NCBI GenBank assembly: GCA_965216535.1
Contig: OZ244175.1
Location: 682,001 to 746,000 of the forward strand
Length of the DNA: 64,000 bases
Reading direction: 5' to 3'
Origin: Hoeflea_A sp965216535
GTDB taxonomy: Bacteria > Pseudomonadota > Alphaproteobacteria > Rhizobiales > Rhizobiaceae
Shown: in pieces, positions 54,501-61,880 of the stretch
Layout of the letters: the number at the start of each line of letters is the position of its first letter
Numbering within the stretch: position 1 is the stretch's first letter
Notes under the pieces: generated by a model
Database searches by the model: none
The model's input: the letters and a program-made list of their open reading frames with translations, nothing else
What the model was told of the DNA's origin: nothing
Position numbers and translations under genes: made by a program

Positions 54501-55350
54501 GTTGCGACAGGCAATATCCTTGAACAAGGAGATTGAGGGTCAAACTCCAGGCGGACCACAGCACAACCGTATCTCGCTGAATTTGGCGATTGTGCAACTT
54601 GAGCGAGGCCGGCTCCAGGCCGCTCGCCGCCGTTTGCTCGAAATTCAGGAGAGCGAGCAAAACTCCTCGAAAACAGAAGGTCGGACACTGTTCATAGTCC
54701 GCGGATACCTGGGTTTGATTGAGCATCTCAGCGGAAATCCCGATGTTGCCCATTCTCTGTACCAAGGTGCTATCAGTGGGCTACGCCAAATCGGGGATAC
54801 ACGGGCAGTTTCGGTTTTTCTGCGCCATCGTGGCGCTCTCTATCGAATCGAGAAAGATTTCAGCAAGGCACAGGAGTGCGTCAGTGAGTCGCTTAGCCAA
54901 GCGGAAGCGGGCGGCCATGAGGACATGCACAGAATTACGCGGTTGGCTGAGATCAAACAGGAACGGGCGTTTGCACAGCATGAAGGTCGACCTGCCAACG
55001 TTGACTGGTTTTCCCGACTCGAGAGGATAGAAGAGTATGCCGAAGTTATGGAAATGCCGGTTCTCGTTTGCGAGACCAGTACTGTCCGGGCCGAACTTCT
55101 CCTTGACCAGGGTGAAGCAACGCTGGCCGGTCAACTTTTGACAAATGCAATGGCTATTGCGCGGCGACACGATATGCGTTTGCGATTGAATGCGGCGATG
55201 ACACTTTACGCGCGTTTGCTTTCGGCGAAAAACAACTATGAGGAAGCGAGTCGAATGCTGGCGGCATCGCTGGCGCTGGCGAAGAGGTGCAGAAACCAAC
55301 TCGAAATACATAGAGTTGAGCGGCAGATGGAGGGCTATAGGCGGGGTTAG
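48568..55350 (+). CDS. Giant SIR2-like / P-loop-like / TPR protein (second copy), candidate defence protein
   Basis: A 2260-residue protein. The ATG at 48568 follows a GGGGG site; a TTG eight codons upstream is also possible. I-V-A-F-V-G-S-G (62-69), T-T-N-Y-D (523-527), F-H-L-H-G (591-595) and F-I-G-L-G-M-D-E-T-D (639-648) form a SIR2-like site split by about 450 extra residues. The linker W-W-L-Q-W-R-M-S-P-P-H-R-Q-A-R-F is near 975. The P-loop-like A-H-R-G-L-G-K-G-S-F (1101-1110) precedes F-V-N-L-S-F-S-S-E-I and a Walker-B-like L-L-L-V-F-N-A-A-E-L-L-F (1312-1323). A TPR-like array ends the protein (about 1950-2250). The order matches the 1699-residue protein at 23.3-28.4 kb. It has low G+C and is bracketed by a duplicated host gene end. 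Confidence 0.75.
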   Translation: MSKINGNGEINRKTNFLARGSTDFSLYRWPYVYHAIEDSLDTKLIEGRGRELLYQGLIDKQIVAFVGSGLSQAYGLLSWSAWMNLQLDIIDKHATALLKFAVVQRRALAAMAQIIRVGIQLSKSAESEPPCQTDPYRLAASDLEACAESIGSRIEALQRLHSAFKDVKADGTNIGGDLPPIKFQVAEQLHNLLRDSRKMLRDNESFFFRPVGTNYMVRYTNPELDSRNPPKPIIVGRVEFRDYKEKWFPEICELLLPDVHSVPTLGLADALEQAKVELASVMSGSDGGFIYFEAREGFFNAAGHPITDREFMDVTKHLLVDEVPHARAILEKSLGFGSLNGRRASDEPDRPRLDFFEELYGSGSGAETVGHIVSRELTREIPGIADKKGKSPFGVLQVFRSDSVKEMTIKLIESTELQDHWKDIGSILKKFVEENIENMPSTAESGEYKGQRLDSKRVFLTPVHRYVVGMMIALWEDPYAVLEQVSFTEITTIDQEARLSLVDEELDPLSKLVLRLGITRYLTTNYDFEIERLFRDRGYRRFTGQESGLNPSDRRTDGLGGTLVDSTFARDRATDLISFSLGEDGADAAVFHLHGSATEDDNLVVTERNYMDLYLRADRYRDTVDDAIRLAFAANPLLFIGLGMDETDVLRPLRQFMSNRDRPTERPAVALFPALQDSETRTKNAATLYLRYGVHTVYYGDATVQVSDEMRNQQEALAGSEQKRGEPKDESTPFNFDWLHRANTLVQELKTQTQAMLEILEAFQSTDGLKERCGLRKELTLPAEMFNTADQSDSRRDIVWDQLTAKVGRVGVQFPLSNSADSENQGYDSVCGLQLLFGRLSPRNEKSVAPSGSLEMPVPLFEDAISSAEHSEVDPYLRFERKLLAELLTMHLKPLGPHEEDWTSRIEEVNSLISDGETTEVKKRLGALQTDQLFPNIRDLRARLVALDGIATGLVTGAICATLDRLEADWDKWWLQWRMSPPHRQARFQIEPLRKDKEASRDSENRSQIEQVKRIISGEEVALPVCHVRHNVDSVITDFRTGPMQSSGKRGWITFSPENDKQELEPTHIRTFDNFLAAIQARTSADLPRLSLGRRYHLVAAHRGLGKGSFMQAFETPAGLSQYIASSWPVEAWIPWAGDDENLPTSSSASMAPRIERAAFPWADADGAVQIDAIESSGPKGKKGKKFAAPNYLTAIFVNLSFSSEIASVFDSVIWSLSDHCAALEWIESGTGLDNLRAYFEKIEIAKGILRSSQLEFHNSELEELSKKFRAEVKLLPRLRATEYLLNTAKRLSDRLARHFKGEYACQAPLRLLLVFNAAELLFTQDGRPKSREIREYFELLTQDRIEHVPMDLVIICNEDYLGPPLVRMRDEADQNCAGLMYVPLVRRNIKAIGASHVQRREERSGIDLMFRTRWLAEKDREGLEEPASLPDQYSTSKVCGVYFARAMRPERFLVDNYRFLAGALHINYLKREAYEKIETCKEIVAREFSKKFLEKLEHETGEFRKWRDDQSHEERNRMEVDSDIDIVRREGQKLTEFRDKTDLLLQTVRNLELNWRRDIGDLSPDDVDSEESLGIREWLVNRIDLNADNASFYEWRQVRSVLSGSRFCMTVLLAAAERIALSGQDVFDAAERAEQFIRRTADRVSALGDWDRESAIISDVLDSYETFNRAGMPQNDIELQLLVLRHLAVIGTPSSLDVLVRVPEIHAYFGRQKAIGRSRPRTRQLLEAVTALARRGLVFRIDPHPRLIRLEEETMGDAGKVYASKDRRRKAEMEYRYVLHRLTQLHVVRKMGADPWEYGELNNFAPTLFASMPAELPRLTMDAYRFLRTLVQSLSQYPDRSRFDTGSEFWVFDQAPLETKVQALRAAFSIVRSTFSVAVVSRFDDYAKEESESHSVRHTHNAGGYFEAYRIQTRWIIRKAWELLDSREREIDKLRDFKPEGPFQQINALYRDEVVWLHNECGVICLVQGILRDAAQLLRQAISLNKEIEGQTPGGPQHNRISLNLAIVQLERGRLQAARRRLLEIQESEQNSSKTEGRTLFIVRGYLGLIEHLSGNPDVAHSLYQGAISGLRQIGDTRAVSVFLRHRGALYRIEKDFSKAQECVSESLSQAEAGGHEDMHRITRLAEIKQERAFAQHEGRPANVDWFSRLERIEEYAEVMEMPVLVCETSTVRAELLLDQGEATLAGQLLTNAMAIARRHDMRLRLNAAMTLYARLLSAKNNYEEASRMLAASLALAKRCRNQLEIHRVERQMEGYRRG

Positions 55351-55404
55351 TCCGGTTAGGACCACAGAAAAAAGGTGGAGAAGTTATTGCGGTGATCGAA
55401 TTTA

Positions 55405-55778
55405 CGCTAACGCCGTCCGAAGATCGTGCTGTCTTCCAGTCCTCGAAGCTGCTCCGGTCGGGTTCCCGTTTGCCAGAAACCGCCCATCATGAGTGCTCCA
55501 GCCAGAACAGCCGGCTCGTTCAGTTCCGCATCGGCGATGGAGAAATTGCCGTTCGCGAGGATGCCGGAGAAGTCGATGCCGGCCGCGGCGTGGCACCGGT
55601 CGAAAGTCGCGATGCCGCGAAAGTCCGCCCTGCCGAAGCGGGCTTCAGTGTCAAAGCGGGCTTCATCGAAGCGGGCGTCGTTGAAAAAGCAGGTTTGTTC
55701 GAAACTGGCGGCAGCGCGAAACGTCGCCCTACGAAACCAGCTGAGGCCGCGGAAAATCGCACGATCGCAGCGGACATC
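55405..55778 (-). repeat. Direct repeat copy within intact pentapeptide-repeat gene
   Basis: The 3' 374 bp of the intact gene repeat at 48095-48468 in the same orientation, about 96% identical with no gaps. The two copies bracket the giant SIR2-like gene and little else. Confidence 0.92.
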
Positions 55779-55943
55779 CTGTTCGAACACGGTGCCGGAG
55801 AAGTCGCAACCGCAGAGGTCCCGGTCGGATAGGTCGAGTGGTTCCCGCACCACACAGTCGCTGAAATCGGCGAAGTGGCCGAACGCGGGCGGCTCGCTCA
55901 ACCGCCGCAGGATCTCGAGGGCGGTGCATTCGCGACCCGTCAC
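55407..55943 (-). CDS. Pentapeptide-repeat protein
   Basis: A 178-residue protein. The GTG at 55943 overlaps the stop of the flavin monooxygenase (GTGA), making it the last coupled gene of the minus-strand operon; a frame 21 residues longer lies inside the monooxygenase and was rejected. Repeats of the A-x-F-x-x form (A-I-F-R-G, A-T-F-R-A, A-R-F-D-E, A-R-F-G-R, A-D-F-R-G) predict a right-handed quadrilateral beta-helix. Function unknown. Its 3' end is duplicated 6.9 kb upstream. Confidence 0.8.
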   Translation of the reverse strand: MTGRECTALEILRRLSEPPAFGHFADFSDCVVREPLDLSDRDLCGCDFSGTVFEQDVRCDRAIFRGLSWFRRATFRAAASFEQTCFFNDARFDEARFDTEARFGRADFRGIATFDRCHAAAGIDFSGILANGNFSIADAELNEPAVLAGALMMGGFWQTGTRPEQLRGLEDSTIFGRR

Positions 55944-57064
55944 AACGGCACCTGCCAGGCATCGTAGCCGTAGACCCAGTCGGCATTGCCACCCTTTTTC
56001 AGCCATTCATTGCCGCGTGAGGCGATCTGGATCCTGGCCGTGCGCTCCTTGCGGGCGGTCTCGTAACGCTGAAGGGCATCGGGCACCGTCGTGGCTGCTG
56101 CTTCCTCCAGGCAGCGGGCCAGCACGATGGCGTCCTCGATGGCCTGGCAGGCGCCCTGTGCCATGAATGGCGTCATTGGATGGGCCGCATCGCCGAGCAA
56201 TGTGGCGCGGCCGACCGACCATTGCGGCATCGGTTCGCGCACATAGAGTGCCGATTTGGTGACTTCGGAGCAGGCGTCGAGCAGGGCCCGCGCATTGGGA
56301 TGGAAGTCGGCATAGGCCGCGCGCAGTTCTTCCACGTCGCCGGGCGACGTCCAGCTTTCCTCGCGCCAGTCTTCCTGCGCCGTCGTGGCGAACACGAATA
56401 TCTCCTGGCCGCTGCTCAGCGGAAAGACGACGATTTGGCGTGACGGTTCCGGGCCCCACCATTTGGTGAAGGCATCGAGATCCGGTTGGTCATCTGCCCG
56501 TTCACGCGGAAACGTGGCGCGATAGGAGACGAGGCCGGTGAATTCAGGATGTTCCGGCCCGAACAGGGCGGTGCGCACCACGGAATGAATGCCGTCAGCG
56601 CCAATCAGGACATCGAAGGCCTCGGACGTTTCGTCGTCGAAGTGGATGATGGCACCATCCACGTCTTGTGACACACCGGTCGCCCGACGGGCCATGCGGA
56701 AGCATGACTGAGGCAACGCTTCCTCCAGTTGCTGAAGCAGATCGGCGCGGTGGATGGTCAGTTGCTTTGCACCGTACCTGGTCTCCGCGGCTTCCCGCAT
56801 TTCAATGCGGGAGGTTTCTTCGCCCGTGTCCCAGGTGCGGCTGATACGATGGGTGGGGCTGGCTGCGAGCTCGTCCAACGCGTCAGCGATACCGAGCCGG
56901 GCGAGCGCGTGCACGGCATTGGGCGTCAGGTTGATGTCGGCCCCAACCCGGGCGAAACGGGCGGTCTGCTCAAACAGCGTTACCTCGTGACCGGCCCGGC
57001 GCAACGCGATTGCACAGGTCAGGCCGCCGACCCCGGCGCCGACAATGCCAATTTTAAGAGTCAT
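55940..57064 (-). CDS. FAD-dependent aromatic monooxygenase (salicylate/6-hydroxynicotinate hydroxylase-like)
   Basis: A 374-residue single-component flavin hydroxylase. I-V-G-A-G-V-G-G-L-T-C-A binds the ADP part of FAD, D-V-L-I-G-A-D-G-I-H-S is the DG motif, and L-L-G-D-A-A-H-P-M is the GD motif. Such enzymes insert one oxygen into hydroxylated or carboxylated aromatic rings using NAD(P)H. Start and stop overlap the neighbours by 4 bp each. In this operon it would hydroxylate or decarboxylate an aromatic substrate before or after the VOC-type protein acts. Confidence 0.85.
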   Translation of the reverse strand: MTLKIGIVGAGVGGLTCAIALRRAGHEVTLFEQTARFARVGADINLTPNAVHALARLGIADALDELAASPTHRISRTWDTGEETSRIEMREAAETRYGAKQLTIHRADLLQQLEEALPQSCFRMARRATGVSQDVDGAIIHFDDETSEAFDVLIGADGIHSVVRTALFGPEHPEFTGLVSYRATFPRERADDQPDLDAFTKWWGPEPSRQIVVFPLSSGQEIFVFATTAQEDWREESWTSPGDVEELRAAYADFHPNARALLDACSEVTKSALYVREPMPQWSVGRATLLGDAAHPMTPFMAQGACQAIEDAIVLARCLEEAAATTVPDALQRYETARKERTARIQIASRGNEWLKKGGNADWVYGYDAWQVPL

Positions 57065-58566
57065 TCGGAAACCTCATGTGTCAGTCGTGCCCAGGGGTGC
57101 GGCGCGCCGCTCAGGTCCACATACATTGCCTTCTGGCGCATATAGGCGCGCATGCCCTCACGCCCTTTTTCACGACCGGTGCCGCTCGCCTTGTCGCCGC
57201 CGAAAGGAGTGGAAATGGAGAACTGCTTGTAGGTGTTGATCCAGACGGTTCCCGCCTGGATCGCTCTGGCGACCCGCCAGCATTTTGGAAAGTCGCGGCT
57301 CCAGAGACCGGCCGCCAGGCCGTATTCGTTGTCATTGGCCATCTCGACCACGTCCCGCTCGTCTTGAAACGGCAAAACCGTCAGGACCGGCCCGAAGACT
57401 TCTTCGCGGCAGATTTCAGCATCATTGGACAGGCCGGACAGGATGGTCGGCGTGGTGTAGATGCCGTTCGACAATGCTGGATCGGCCGGACGTGCTCCAC
57501 CGGCAAGAACCTGGGCGCCGTCCGATTTGGCGCGCTCGATCATCGCCTCGATCTGATCGCGATGGTCGGGATGGATCAGCGGTGCTACCTGGGTCTCTGG
57601 ATCATGGGGATGACCGACGACCAGGTTGTTCGTGGCCGCCAGAAGCCGGCTCAGGAATTCATCCAGAATGGAGGCTTGAACAAACAGCCGCGAGCCGGCA
57701 ATGCAGGATTGACCGGTGGAGGAAAAGATGCCGAACAGGACACCGGCTACCGCAACGTCAACGTCGCAATCGTCGAAGACGATCGTCGGCGACTTTCCGC
57801 CGAGTTCCAGCGATACGGGCATCAGTTTTTCGGCGGCCTTGACCGCGATGCGCCGGCCGGTGGCCGTCCCACCGGTGAACGAAACGCGTCCGATGTCCGG
57901 ATGGGTGACCAGAAGCTCGCCAATTTCGGCGCCACCGCCGGGCAGGACGGAAAACAGGCCCTTCGGCAGTCCCGCCGCTTCGATGATACGGGCCAGTTCC
58001 AGCGAAACCAGCGGGCTCCAGGAGGATGGCTTCAGGATAACTGCGTTTCCGGCCGCAAGCGCCGGTGCGATCTTCTGGGCGTCGCTGGCGATAGGCGAGT
58101 TCCACGGCGTGATGGCGGCGACCACGCCAAGAGGCTCAAGGGTGGAAAGCGTCAGATAGTCACCGCGTGGTGTTGTCAGTGTTTCGTCGCTTGTTTCGCA
58201 GACGGAGGCAAAATAGCGGAAGGTACCGGCGGCCGACATCGCCAACGCCGTCGTTTCGCCCAAGGTCTTGCCGGTGTCGCGGCTCTGGATATAGGCGATG
58301 CGCGCCCGATTGGCGTCGATGCCGTCGGCAATCGCAAGTAGCACGGCAGCCCGCTCATGGGGCTTGCGATCCGACCAGTGTGCGGCTTGCGCCTCTTTCG
58401 CCTTTTCAATGGCGGCCAGTCCGTCCTCGACAGAGGCACCGTTGATGACGCGATTGAGGCTCATGTCGGCGGAAAAGCGGGATTCGATTTCCGCGCCTTT
58501 GCCGCGCTGCCATTCGCCGGCAAAATAAAGCCTGTTTTCCGGCATCTCGCAGGTTTCGATCGACAT
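57061..58566 (-). CDS. NAD(P)-dependent aldehyde dehydrogenase
   Basis: A 501-residue ALDH. The catalytic Cys is in S-T-G-Q-S-C-I-A-G and the general base Glu in S-L-E-L-G-G-K-S-P. The Rossmann segment F-T-G-G-T-A-T-G and the C-terminal E-V-F-G-P-V-L motif are normal. It oxidises an aldehyde intermediate. It overlaps the monooxygenase start by 4 bp and follows the aspartate-dehydrogenase-like gene by 10 bp. Aminomuconate-semialdehyde-like or other ring-cleavage aldehydes are possible substrates, but the sequence does not decide. Confidence 0.9.
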   Translation of the reverse strand: MSIETCEMPENRLYFAGEWQRGKGAEIESRFSADMSLNRVINGASVEDGLAAIEKAKEAQAAHWSDRKPHERAAVLLAIADGIDANRARIAYIQSRDTGKTLGETTALAMSAAGTFRYFASVCETSDETLTTPRGDYLTLSTLEPLGVVAAITPWNSPIASDAQKIAPALAAGNAVILKPSSWSPLVSLELARIIEAAGLPKGLFSVLPGGGAEIGELLVTHPDIGRVSFTGGTATGRRIAVKAAEKLMPVSLELGGKSPTIVFDDCDVDVAVAGVLFGIFSSTGQSCIAGSRLFVQASILDEFLSRLLAATNNLVVGHPHDPETQVAPLIHPDHRDQIEAMIERAKSDGAQVLAGGARPADPALSNGIYTTPTILSGLSNDAEICREEVFGPVLTVLPFQDERDVVEMANDNEYGLAAGLWSRDFPKCWRVARAIQAGTVWINTYKQFSISTPFGGDKASGTGREKGREGMRAYMRQKAMYVDLSGAPHPWARLTHEVSE

Positions 58567-58576
58567 CTTGGTTCCC

Positions 58577-59416
58577 TCAGGAAACGATCGGTGCAGTCCG
58601 TCGCGTCACTTCCCGTGCCAGGCTGTAGACGGTGGTCAGCGACGTTCTGGGATTGGCGGGCGACGGATGGCCTTCAATGCGAACCGACAGGCTGGCCGCA
58701 TCGGATTCGACATCCAGCGCGTGAATATTGGCCGAGACGCCCGGGTCGGCGATCAGCACGACCTGGGTCTGGTCGAAACCGCAGCCCGCCAGCGCGATCG
58801 TTGCGGCGACATTGGCGTTTTTCGGATAAAGCGCTGCGGCCTCGCGCGCCGAACCCTTGAACAGCACGGCCTCGGTTTCCAACGCCTTCAGATCGACGAT
58901 GGAGTCGGCATGGGTTCCGGCCCAGGCGATGGGTGGCTTGCGCGATGTATAGGTGACGCGGTGAAGATCCGCTTCCTTGAGACCGGCAAGAATGTCCATG
59001 CCACCGACTGCTCCGGCGGGCAGGACAAGCCGTGTTCCGCCAGAAAGTGCCGCTTGCTCAAGCCGTTCGTGAAGATCGGAATCGCAGAGGGCGCCGGTGG
59101 AGGCAATCACCGTTTCCGTGCCATTGGCCAGAAGGTCGGGAACGAAATCGGCAACGGCTGAATGTCCGGCGGCTTCGATTGCCAAATCCTGGCCCAAGGC
59201 GGTGAATTCACCAGCGTCTTCGCAAACCCGCAGCGCTGTGGCCGTATTGCCGATGCAATGGGCGAAGGCCTGCTCTGCGTCCTGCCTGCGACCCGGTTTG
59301 ACCAGCAGCGAAAGCTCCCGCAGCGGCTCCGCCAGTGATCGTGCCAGGATCGAGATGAGTTCGGTGGTGATATTGCCGGCGCCGATGATGCCGAGGGATT
59401 CGACCGGTCGGCTCAT
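58577..59416 (-). CDS. L-aspartate dehydrogenase-like protein
   Basis: A 279-residue protein. The N-terminal Rossmann fold starts L-G-I-I-G-A-G-N-I. Later G-S-A-R-E-A-A-A-L-Y-P-K-N-A-N-V-A and the His in S-A-N-I-H-A-L match the substrate and catalytic regions of aspartate dehydrogenases. These make iminoaspartate/oxaloacetate and ammonia from aspartate, or run the reductive direction. The start overlaps the TPP-enzyme stop by 4 bp. Its place in a catabolic operon suggests either nitrogen handling or action on a related amino acid. Confidence 0.8.
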   Translation of the reverse strand: MSRPVESLGIIGAGNITTELISILARSLAEPLRELSLLVKPGRRQDAEQAFAHCIGNTATALRVCEDAGEFTALGQDLAIEAAGHSAVADFVPDLLANGTETVIASTGALCDSDLHERLEQAALSGGTRLVLPAGAVGGMDILAGLKEADLHRVTYTSRKPPIAWAGTHADSIVDLKALETEAVLFKGSAREAAALYPKNANVAATIALAGCGFDQTQVVLIADPGVSANIHALDVESDAASLSVRIEGHPSPANPRTSLTTVYSLAREVTRRTAPIVS

Positions 59417-61089
59417 GTGGTTTTCCCCGCAGCTCCGGCAGGGGGGCCGGCGAACGGTTGAGCAAACGGCCCGATCGAGCGCATGTCGACCTCGATCATG
59501 ACCGGCCCCTTCTCGTTCAGGGCGGCGTCAAGAGCCGGCGCGAACTCGGTCTCGCTGGCGATTTTGTTGTGCGCCAGTCCGATCGATTGGCACACCAGGC
59601 CGAAATCCGGTGTCTTCAGCTCCGAATAGCAATGGCGGCCGCCATATTGCGCATCCTGGATGTTCTGGATGACGCCGTAGGCCTGGTCATTCATCAGCAC
59701 GAAAACCAGATCGGCTTTTTCTTCGACGGCAGTTGCCAGTTCCGCAAGGCCCAGCTGGGCGCCGCCGTCGCCAACGAGCACGACCGCTTTTGCCTCACCC
59801 GGGACCAGCGCCGCGCCGATGCCCATGGCGATGCCCTGGCCAATGCCACCGCCCAGCGCATGGACGCCGTGATGGGGCTTGTCGATTTGGACATAGCGGT
59901 TGCCGAAGGTGGAATTGGAGATGGTCACGTCGCGCACAAAGGGATGACTGCCTTCGCTGATCCGTTCCTGCAGGGCGTCGGCAATCACCCGGTAAACACC
60001 GAGCCGGTCGCGCAGGTTGCCCTCGGCCTGCGCCCGGGCGATGGCGATCGAATGGCGAAATTCGGCGTCGGTCTCGAGCCGGTCGGGCAAGAGCTCCAGA
60101 AGCCGCGCAAGGGTGTCGTGCGCATCGCCATGAATGAACCGATCCACCGGATAATTGCGACCACTCTGGGCTGCGTCGGCATCGATCTGCCACAGCGTTT
60201 TCGGCAGCGCCAATCGGTAGTCGCGGGTTTCGTTGCCGCGCAAACGGGAGCCGACGATCAGCATCAGGTCGCATTGGGCGTAGATCGCCTCGGCCTCAGG
60301 CGTCATGTTGAAGGCGCCGAGCGTTGCCGGATTGCGCTCATCGACGACTGCCCGGCCATTGGTGCTGGACACAGCGCAAAGCCCGCGCTCGACCAGCGCA
60401 TTGGCCGCTTCCGAAGCGCCACGCGCACCGCCCCCCAGCCACAGCATGGGGCGCACCGACTGGCCTATGCGGGCGGCAAGATCTGCTATGTCGTCCTGTG
60501 TGGCGATCGGACGGGAGAGTGCCGGTGCCTTCACAGTGACAGGGGCAATGGTCTCGCGCTGAATATCGACCGGGATTTCAACGCTGACAGGACCCATGGG
60601 CGGACTCAGCGCGGCTGCGGCCGCGGCTGCCAGCACGCCGTGGACATTGCGTGCTTCCCAGAGCCGGAAACAGGATTTCGATATGGCCTTCAACATGTCG
60701 GCCTGGCGCGGCACGTCATGGATGGCGGCCCGGTCACGGTCCGCATAGGGCCGGTCCACTTGCGATGTGATGTGCAACACCGGAGATCCTGCGGTCAGGG
60801 CCTCGACCTGGGCGCCAGCGGCATTGCCCGCGCCGGTGCCTGTAGAGGTGATGACGACGCCCAGTCCGCGGTTGGCCCTGGCATAGGCATCGGCCATGTT
60901 CATGGCGCCGGCCTCGCCACGAGCCGGGACGAAACGGATGCGACCCTGGCGGGCGATGGCGTCGAGGATCGGCATGTTGTGGATCGAGATGACACCGAAG
61001 GCAGTGGTCACGCCGATATCGGCCAAGTGTGCGGCAATCGCATCCCCGACACTGTGTTCTGTTGCTTCAAATCGCTGGCTAACGGTCAT
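59413..61089 (-). CDS. Thiamine-diphosphate-dependent enzyme (acetolactate synthase-like)
   Basis: A 558-residue protein with the three TPP domains. The catalytic Glu is in V-P-A-R-G-E-A-G-A-M (N-terminal Pyr domain). The TPP/Mg motif is V-G-D-G-G-A-Q-L-G followed by N-D-Q in the C-terminal domain. It is likely a decarboxylase or carboligase of 2-oxo acids. The ATG at 61089 overlaps the upstream SDR stop (TAATG), and a longer frame enters the SDR gene. An FAD-binding role as in true acetolactate synthase cannot be judged. Confidence 0.85.
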   Translation of the reverse strand: MTVSQRFEATEHSVGDAIAAHLADIGVTTAFGVISIHNMPILDAIARQGRIRFVPARGEAGAMNMADAYARANRGLGVVITSTGTGAGNAAGAQVEALTAGSPVLHITSQVDRPYADRDRAAIHDVPRQADMLKAISKSCFRLWEARNVHGVLAAAAAAALSPPMGPVSVEIPVDIQRETIAPVTVKAPALSRPIATQDDIADLAARIGQSVRPMLWLGGGARGASEAANALVERGLCAVSSTNGRAVVDERNPATLGAFNMTPEAEAIYAQCDLMLIVGSRLRGNETRDYRLALPKTLWQIDADAAQSGRNYPVDRFIHGDAHDTLARLLELLPDRLETDAEFRHSIAIARAQAEGNLRDRLGVYRVIADALQERISEGSHPFVRDVTISNSTFGNRYVQIDKPHHGVHALGGGIGQGIAMGIGAALVPGEAKAVVLVGDGGAQLGLAELATAVEEKADLVFVLMNDQAYGVIQNIQDAQYGGRHCYSELKTPDFGLVCQSIGLAHNKIASETEFAPALDAALNEKGPVMIEVDMRSIGPFAQPFAGPPAGAAGKTT

Positions 61090-61880
61090 TACACGAACCT
61101 CGATGTGCCGCCGGAGACCTCCAGCCGGGCACCGGTGATGAAGGCGGCGGCGGGGGAGGCGAGAAATACGACTGCATTGGCGGCTTCCTGTGGCTCGCCG
61201 AAACGGCCGAGCGGAATGTGGCGGCTTGCGGCCTGTTCGGCGAACCAGTCCGAGCGCGCCTGTTCCGGATCCTGGCGCGCTTCGAAACGCCGTTCCCATT
61301 GGCCGGAGATCACCACGCCGAGCAGGATCGAATTCACTCGCACGGCCGGTGCCAGTTCAGCAGCCAGCGACTTCAGCAGGTTCTGCACGCCGGCGCGGGC
61401 CGCGGATGTGCATACCATGTGCGGTTCCGGTTGGTAGGCGAGCAGCGAATTCACGCCGACGATTGCCCCACCGGGTCCTTGGCGCAATTGTCCCTCGAAG
61501 GCCCGGACCGGATGAATCTGACTGAAGAATTTCAGTTCCAGTTCTTCGCGCCAGGCGTCGTCGTCGGTGGCGGCAAAGGTCGAGACGCGGCCCTGACCGG
61601 CATTGTTGATCAGGATCTGGGCGCCCCCGAACCGGGTTTTGACCTCGTCGGCAAAGGCGTTCATGGCAGTAGCGTCGAGGACGGAGGCGGCACGGGCGAG
61701 AATGCGGTCCTCACCGAATTCCCCAGCCAGTTCGCCGGCTATCGCCTCCAGGCGCTCGGTATTTCGGGCGCAGAGCGCAACATTGCATCCTTCGCGCAGG
61801 AAGGTCCGTACGGTGGCCAGGCCGATACCGGAGGAACCGCCCGTGACGACGGCGGTCATGCCATGGAGACCGAGGTCCAT
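61089..61880 (-). CDS. SDR-family protein lacking the catalytic Tyr and Lys
   Basis: A 263-residue SDR with an intact cofactor motif (T-G-G-S-S-G-I-G) and N-N-A-G. After the normal Ser (G-V-N-S-L-L), the Y-x-x-x-K positions read T-S-A-A-R: Tyr is Thr and Lys is Arg. Either another acid acts, or the protein is not a standard dehydrogenase. Its stop overlaps the TPP-enzyme start by one base, and it starts directly after the VOC gene. Confidence 0.85.
   Translation of the reverse strand: MDLGLHGMTAVVTGGSSGIGLATVRTFLREGCNVALCARNTERLEAIAGELAGEFGEDRILARAASVLDATAMNAFADEVKTRFGGAQILINNAGQGRVSTFAATDDDAWREELELKFFSQIHPVRAFEGQLRQGPGGAIVGVNSLLAYQPEPHMVCTSAARAGVQNLLKSLAAELAPAVRVNSILLGVVISGQWERRFEARQDPEQARSDWFAEQAASRHIPLGRFGEPQEAANAVVFLASPAAAFITGARLEVSGGTSRFV

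Noticed and set aside
59458..61437. 659-codon plus-strand frame opposite the TPP enzyme
   Set aside because: Antisense shadow of a gene with clear TPP motifs and coupled starts.
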